45,956 nucleotides of DNA, from the NCBI GenBank assembly GCA_031127095.1, contig JARIEX010000010.1:1-45956 (forward strand). Reading direction: 5' to 3'. Both the position numbers and the translations under genes were made by a program. This document shows, in pieces, positions 40,927 through 45,956 of the stretch; the stretch's first letter is position 1; every line of letters begins with the position of its first letter. The stretch comes from Gemmatimonadota bacterium. GTDB taxonomy: Bacteria > Gemmatimonadota > Gemmatimonadetes > Gemmatimonadales > Gemmatimonadaceae. The notes beneath the pieces are model-generated. The model did no database searches and was not told the origin of the DNA. It worked only from the letters and a program-made list of their open reading frames with translations.

Positions 40927-41814
40927 CTAGCGCCCCATCAGCGAGAGGGGATGCGAACGGACGAGCCGCCAGCCGGCGGCGGCACCCGACCCGATACCCA
41001 GCAGCAGCGAGAGCCCCGTGGCGAACGCAAAGATCTGCGGCGTGAGCAGCGAGAAGAGCAACGGCGTGCGGTACACTTGCTGGAAGTGCGCATTCACCAG
41101 CAGCGACGCGATCCAGCCGATGCCCGCCCCCAGCACGCTGCCGATCAGTGAGACGATCGCCGCTTCGATGACGATGGCCCGCACCACGGTGGCGCGGGAG
41201 ATGCCCATCAGCCGCAGGGCCGCGATGTCACGGCGACGTTCCTCAACGCTCAGCAGGAGGAGGCACAACAGAAAGACGGCACTGGCCACCACCGTGATGA
41301 TGCCGATGGCGGTGTGAAACCGCTCCACCACGCGGAAGGTGCGCGAGCTTTGCACCGCGACATCACGCGACCGGTGCGCGCGGAAACCGAACGCGACATG
41401 GTTGATGCGGCTAAGCGCCGAATCGACCGACGCGCCGTCGCGCGTGCCGACCGCGAACCGGTCCACGCGATCGTCGAGCGCCAGCAGCTGCTGCAGCTGG
41501 TCGAGATGCAGACGCACCCGATACTCGCGGCGCGCCACCTCGGCCGGATCCGCCTTGCGTTCGTACACCGCCGCCACCTGCACGCTGTCACCGGGCTCGC
41601 CCGGTCGCGCCGAGAGCCGTACGCGCGATCCCACCTGCAGCCCGAGGTCCTCGGCCATGCGCGCGTCGATCGCGATGCCGCGCACGATAGGGGCCACGCG
41701 CCCGAAGGTGGCGGAGCGCACCGTATCGGCCCCCTGCGCCTCGAGCGGATGCTGTGCGAGCAGCGCAAGCGCCACCACGACACGCCAACGCACACTCACG
41801 CGCACGCGCGTCAC
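40927..41814 (-). CDS. FtsX-like permease C-terminal half with signal-peptide-like N-terminus
   Basis: VTRVRVSVRWRVVVALALLAQHPLEAQGADTVRSA...; EERRRDIAALRLMGISRATVVRAIVIEAAI; three C-terminal TMs; GTG start inferred at 41814. Confidence 0.75.
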   Translation of the reverse strand: MTRVRVSVRWRVVVALALLAQHPLEAQGADTVRSATFGRVAPIVRGIAIDARMAEDLGLQVGSRVRLSARPGEPGDSVQVAAVYERKADPAEVARREYRVRLHLDQLQQLLALDDRVDRFAVGTRDGASVDSALSRINHVAFGFRAHRSRDVAVQSSRTFRVVERFHTAIGIITVVASAVFLLCLLLLSVEERRRDIAALRLMGISRATVVRAIVIEAAIVSLIGSVLGAGIGWIASLLVNAHFQQVYRTPLLFSLLTPQIFAFATGLSLLLGIGSGAAAGWRLVRSHPLSLMGR

Positions 41815-41827
41815 GACGGCACCCCGA

Positions 41828-42607
41828 TCAACGAGACGTCGGCTTGCGCGCGCGGGACCGGGGAGTGCTGACGGGGAATGTGGCGGACGGTGCATCGGCG
41901 ACAGGCAACGGAGACGAAGTGATCGACTCCACCAATACCTGAGCCGCCAGATTGGGTCCCACCACCGGCTCGGCATCGCCGATGCGCAGCGTGATCGGAC
42001 CGTCGAAGGGCGCGCGCGCGACCATCGTGACCTCGGCACCCGGCTGCAGCGCGATGTCGGCCAGATACCGCAGCAGCGATGGGTTCTTGTCGCTCACGCG
42101 CAGCATGCGCGCCGTTTCACCCACCGGTAACTCGGCCAGCGTGCGGTATGCCGTCTCGTCCACTTCGCCGTCGGCGGTGGGGATGGGGGCGCCATGGGGA
42201 TCGGCGGTGGGATGGCCGAGCGCCGTCGCCATCCGCTCGATCAGCTCGTCGGATGCCGCGTGCTCCAGCCGTTCCGCTTCATCGTGGACCCGATCCCACG
42301 GGTACCCCAGCACGGCGGTGAGATACGATTCCAGGATGCGGTGCCGACGGATCGTGCGCAGGGCGGCACGACGGCCGCGGGCCGTGAGCTGCACACCGCG
42401 ATACGGGACGTGATCCACGTATCCTTGGCTGGCCAGCCGCCGGATCATCCCCGTCACCGACGCTGGGGCCACGGCGAGCGCGCTGGCGACGTCGCTCGTC
42501 GCCGCCGCGCCGAAGCGGCGCTCCAGCGTGTAGATCGCCTTGAGATAGTCCTCGACCGGTTCCGTGAGCGGCGGGGAGGACGCGTGGTCGCGAGCCGGTG
42601 TGGTCAC
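41828..42607 (-). CDS. mntR: DtxR/MntR-family metal-dependent repressor
   Basis: PPLTEPVEDYLKAIYTLERRFGAAATSDVASALAVAPASVTGMIRRLASQGYVDHVPYRGVQLTARGRRAAL; C-terminal FeoA-like domain. Confidence 0.9.
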   Translation of the reverse strand: MTTPARDHASSPPLTEPVEDYLKAIYTLERRFGAAATSDVASALAVAPASVTGMIRRLASQGYVDHVPYRGVQLTARGRRAALRTIRRHRILESYLTAVLGYPWDRVHDEAERLEHAASDELIERMATALGHPTADPHGAPIPTADGEVDETAYRTLAELPVGETARMLRVSDKNPSLLRYLADIALQPGAEVTMVARAPFDGPITLRIGDAEPVVGPNLAAQVLVESITSSPLPVADAPSATFPVSTPRSRARKPTSR

Positions 42608-42610
42608 CGC

Positions 42611-43051
42611 TCAGCGCGTGCCAGCCGGCACGACGCCGCGAACCATGAGCACGGGCACCATCGACTTGTGCCGGACCTCGTTGGCCGTCGTGCCATACAG
42701 CACGTCCTGCAATCCACGGTGGCCATGCACCGCCATGGCAATCAGATCGCAGCCCTCGCGATCGGCCGCCGCGGCGATTTCCTGCGCCGGATCGCCTCCC
42801 GCCAGGATGGAGTCGGTGTCGAACCCATCGCGGCGCAACGCAGCGCAGCACCCCTCGATGTACTCGCGATCGAGGCGCATCTCTTCCGACTCCCGCAACT
42901 GCAACGCCCGCTGATGCCGTGCCGCCCAGCCATCGGCCACGTGAATGAGCACGATCGAGGACTGGCACAGCTGCGCCAGCGTGCGCACGTGCGCGAGAAT
43001 GATCTGGTCGTAGGCCGAGTGCTCGACCGGCACAAGAATGCGGCGATACAT
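42611..43051 (-). CDS. Universal stress protein (UspA family)
   Basis: [27 protein letters not shown]...CDLIAMAVHGHRGLQDVLYGTTANEVRHKSMVPVLMVRG. Confidence 0.92.
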   Translation of the reverse strand: MYRRILVPVEHSAYDQIILAHVRTLAQLCQSSIVLIHVADGWAARHQRALQLRESEEMRLDREYIEGCCAALRRDGFDTDSILAGGDPAQEIAAAADREGCDLIAMAVHGHRGLQDVLYGTTANEVRHKSMVPVLMVRGVVPAGTR

Positions 43052-44454
43052 CAGGCGATCCAGTCGCGCACGGTCTGCACGAGCAGCCAGATGTTCAGTG
43101 ACGCGATCACGCCCGCCACCGTATAGGCCGCAATCCGCAGCGCCGTGGAATTCACGAACTCACCCATCTTGACCCGGTCCGAGGTAAAGCGCACCAGCGG
43201 AAAGACTGCAAAGGACAACTGCAGCGACAGAATAACCTGGCTGAACACCAGCAGCTTCGCCGTGCCACTCTCGCCATAAAAGATCGCCACCCCCGCCGCC
43301 GGCACAATGGCGATCGCGCGGGTGATGAGCCGTCGGAGCCAGGGACGGATGCGCAGATTGAGAAAGCCTTCCATCACGATCTGACCGGCGAGCGTGCCGG
43401 TCAGTGTGGAATTCTGTCCTGACGCGAGCAGGGCCAGCGCAAAGACCGTACTGGCGCCGGCCACACCGAGCAGCGGGGTCAGGAGCTTGTGCGCATCCTG
43501 AATCTCGGCGACTTCCGTATTGCCCGTGGTATGGAACGTGGCTGCCGCAACGATGAGAATGGCCGCGTTGATGAACAGCGCAAAACTCAGGGCGATCGTG
43601 GAGTCGATGAAGGCAAACCGCACCGCCTCCCGCTTCCCCTCGGCGTTCTCGGCGTACTTCCGCGTCTGCACGATGGACGAGTGCAAATACAGGTTGTGCG
43701 GCATCACGGTGGCGCCCAAAATGCCGATCGCGATGTAGAGCTTCTGCGGATCGGTGATGATGTCCGTGGTGGGCACGAACCCGCGCGCCACGGCCGTCAT
43801 ATCCGGACGCGAAATGAACAACTCGAACAGGAAACAACCGCCAACCACGGCCACAAGGGCAATCACGAGGGCTTCGAGCATGCGGAAGCCTTTGTTCTGC
43901 AGATACAGCACGATCATCACGTCGAGCGCCGTCAGGGCAATACCCCAGGGCAACGGGATGTCGAACAACAAGTTGAGGGCGATCGCCGAGCCGATCACTT
44001 CGGCCAGATCACAGGCGGCGATGGCCAGTTCGCAGAGGACCCACAGCGAAAACGCCACGCGCGGCGGGTAATGATCGCGACAGGCCTGTGCGAGATCGCG
44101 CCCCGTCACAATGCCCAACTTGGAGGCGAGCCCCTGCAACAGGACTGCCATGAGGTTGGACAGCAGAATGACCGACAACAGCGTGTAGCCGAAGCGCGAT
44201 CCGCCGGCGAGGTCGGTGGCCCAGTTCCCGGGGTCCATATACCCAACCGCCACCAGATACCCCGGGCCGGCAAAGGCCATGAGTTTGCGGATCCACGTGG
44301 CGCCATTCACCTCGACCGACCGGTGTACCTCAGCCAGCGACGGCGCCAGGCGCGCCTGACGCCACCCGGCATCGACACCCGTGAGCTTCGCCGGATCCGC
44401 CGCCGGATCCGCCGTCGGATCGACCGTCGGCCCTCCAATATTCGCATTACCCAT
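43051..44454 (-). CDS. mntH: Nramp-family Mn2+/divalent metal transporter
   Basis: [47 protein letters not shown]...[21 protein letters not shown]. Confidence 0.95.
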   Translation of the reverse strand: MGNANIGGPTVDPTADPAADPAKLTGVDAGWRQARLAPSLAEVHRSVEVNGATWIRKLMAFAGPGYLVAVGYMDPGNWATDLAGGSRFGYTLLSVILLSNLMAVLLQGLASKLGIVTGRDLAQACRDHYPPRVAFSLWVLCELAIAACDLAEVIGSAIALNLLFDIPLPWGIALTALDVMIVLYLQNKGFRMLEALVIALVAVVGGCFLFELFISRPDMTAVARGFVPTTDIITDPQKLYIAIGILGATVMPHNLYLHSSIVQTRKYAENAEGKREAVRFAFIDSTIALSFALFINAAILIVAAATFHTTGNTEVAEIQDAHKLLTPLLGVAGASTVFALALLASGQNSTLTGTLAGQIVMEGFLNLRIRPWLRRLITRAIAIVPAAGVAIFYGESGTAKLLVFSQVILSLQLSFAVFPLVRFTSDRVKMGEFVNSTALRIAAYTVAGVIASLNIWLLVQTVRDWIA

Positions 44455-44462
44455 TCATGTAA

Positions 44463-44478
44463 TTTAGTCGAGCCTAAA
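44463..44478. promoter_or_regulatory. DtxR/MntR-type operator candidate TTTAGTCGAGCCTAAA
   Basis: TTTAG-N6-CTAAA palindrome 9 nt upstream of the mntH start codon. Confidence 0.6.
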
Positions 44479-44532
44479 CCTTTGGCAAGAGAGCGGGGCG
44501 CCTACCGGCGCCCCGCCGCCCGAACCGGTCCC

Positions 44533-45956
44533 TTACCAGCCCGCGGCGGTGCCGTCGCGCCGGGGATCCGCCACGCCGATCCGACGGCCGTCCTTACGCA
44601 CGAACACGGCGTGCACGCCACCGAAGCTGATGTCGCGAATGCGGCTGGCCGGCGCATAGCCGCGGGCCACCAGCGCCTGATACACGCCCGTCGCGAAGCC
44701 CGGCTCGACCTCGACCTCCTTCAGGTTGTCGCTCGCGTGGATGCGCGGCGCCGAGAGCGCGACGGCGGGATCCTCGCCGAACGCCAGCATGCGGATCGTG
44801 ACCTGCGTGATCGCCGGCTGGATGTACTGCGACCCCGCCGCGCCGACCACCAGCCGCACCTGATTCCCTTCCAGCACCATCGTCGGCGACATCGTTGAGT
44901 TCGCGTAGCGATTCGTGCCGCGCGTCTTTGCGTCGAAGTTGTTGCCGGCCGAGTTGAGGAAGAAGCCGTCGGTGTAGACGCCGGAGCCGAACAGGACGCC
45001 CACCGTCGTGGTCGCCGACACCGCGCTGCCGTCGCCATCTACCACCGCGAGGTGCGACGTGAAGCTCTGCCCCTCCGGCTCCGCATCGCGCGACGGCGGC
45101 GGTGCGGCACCGACGCGCGCGGCCGCGGCGGGATAGGGATCGAACGACGCGCACGCGCCGGGAGCCGGCATCGTGTCGAACGCCGACGGATCACCGGCCA
45201 CGGCGGTATCAGGGAGCACGCCACCCACCAGCGTCGCACGCTGCCGCGCGTAGCCCGGATGCACCACACCGTGGGCCAGCACGCGCTGAGCGAGCGGATC
45301 GCCGCGATGCGCCCCGGCGTCGGCGTTGCCGATGCGCATGATGTCGGCGAGCTTCGCCACCGCGTCGCCGTTCTCGGTGAAGTTGCCGGCGTCCGCGATG
45401 CCGGCGGCGTCGGCCATCTGCAGCATTTCGAGCACCGCCGCACCGCCCATCGGCGGCGGCGCGCCCAGCAGGGTGTAGCCACGCCACATGGTGCACAGCG
45501 GCCGCATCGGCGTGAGGAAGTAGCGGTTCATGTCGCCCACGGTGATCAGCCCGCCCTGCGCCTGCACCTTGGCCGCGAGGCGCTCCGCAATGGCGCCCGT
45601 GTAGAAGGCCGGTCGGCCCTGCTCTGCCAGGCGCTGCAGCGTGGCCGCCAACTCCGGCTGCACCAGCCGGTCACCGGGGCGCAGCGCCTCACCGCGCGGC
45701 ATGAAGCGCGCGGCCGCCAGCGAGTCGGCCATCAACTTATCGCGCGACGAGAGAATGGTCCGCGCCAGCAGCGGCGACACGATGAAGCCGTCGCGGGCGA
45801 GGGCGATCGCGGGAGCCATCACTTGCGCCCGTGTGAGCTTGCCCCACTTCTCGTGCGCCTCGAGAATGCCGGCCACCATTCCCGGCGTCGCGGCCGCGCG
45901 CCCCGCGCGACGGACCCGCGCGGTATCGGCACGCCCCCAGCGTTCGTCCTCACCCG
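44533..45956 (-). CDS. ggt: Gamma-glutamyltransferase, N-terminus truncated by window edge
   Basis: ATPGMVAGILEAHEKWGKLTRAQVMAPAIALARDGFIV...TSHLAVVDGDGSAVSATTTVGVLFGSGVYTDGFFLNSAGNNF...NSTMSPTMVL. Confidence 0.93.
   Translation of the reverse strand, partial: GEDERWGRADTARVRRAGRAAATPGMVAGILEAHEKWGKLTRAQVMAPAIALARDGFIVSPLLARTILSSRDKLMADSLAAARFMPRGEALRPGDRLVQPELAATLQRLAEQGRPAFYTGAIAERLAAKVQAQGGLITVGDMNRYFLTPMRPLCTMWRGYTLLGAPPPMGGAAVLEMLQMADAAGIADAGNFTENGDAVAKLADIMRIGNADAGAHRGDPLAQRVLAHGVVHPGYARQRATLVGGVLPDTAVAGDPSAFDTMPAPGACASFDPYPAAAARVGAAPPPSRDAEPEGQSFTSHLAVVDGDGSAVSATTTVGVLFGSGVYTDGFFLNSAGNNFDAKTRGTNRYANSTMSPTMVLEGNQVRLVVGAAGSQYIQPAITQVTIRMLAFGEDPAVALSAPRIHASDNLKEVEVEPGFATGVYQALVARGYAPASRIRDISFGGVHAVFVRKDGRRIGVADPRRDGTAAGW

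Noticed and set aside
44533-45956. Possible loss of catalytic Thr in gamma-glutamyltransferase (TSHLAVVD vs TTHYSVVD)
   Set aside because: The nucleophile is the first Thr of the motif (T-x-H), which is present; the second position varies (Ala in the human enzyme).

Overview
High-GC bacterial chromosomal window; gene style suggests Gemmatimonadota, but no taxonomic search was possible. Most of it is dense, ordinary housekeeping and transport sequence: a tolC-cusB-cusA heavy-metal RND efflux operon with HupE/UreJ-type and 'transmembrane anchor' genes, tRNA-Gln(CUG), glnS, tRNA-Ala(CGC), photolyase, RNase Z, mgtE, UDP-sugar genes, glgB, SURF1, an AttEFGH-like ABC operon, mntR-uspA-mntH and a partial ggt. 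The main find is a compact accessory segment at about 9.74-14.1 kb. It is bounded by a ~97-bp direct repeat made of the 3' half of tRNA-Gln plus its downstream terminator hairpin. Homology to the intact tRNA begins in the anticodon loop, as expected for tRNA-targeted integration. Inside are (i) a BlaI/M56 (BlaR1-like) pair with a readable promoter and two AACTA-N6-TAGTT operator-like sites, whose M56 gene carries an exact 11-bp tandem duplication that splits an otherwise continuous 610-aa frame, and (ii) a divergent, overlapping two-gene module of a winged-helix protein with an apparently degenerate nucleotidyltransferase domain and a DUF6036-like nucleotidyltransferase (toxin-antitoxin/defence-like). 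Other notable points are a split transmembrane anchor gene, a DksA-like protein lacking all zinc cysteines, an HMA-like domain with CxxC changed to AxxA, an apparently split FtsX permease with one half fused to an AttH/CrtC-like domain, and a DtxR/MntR-type box upstream of mntH. All family calls are from reading the sequence; no database search was run.
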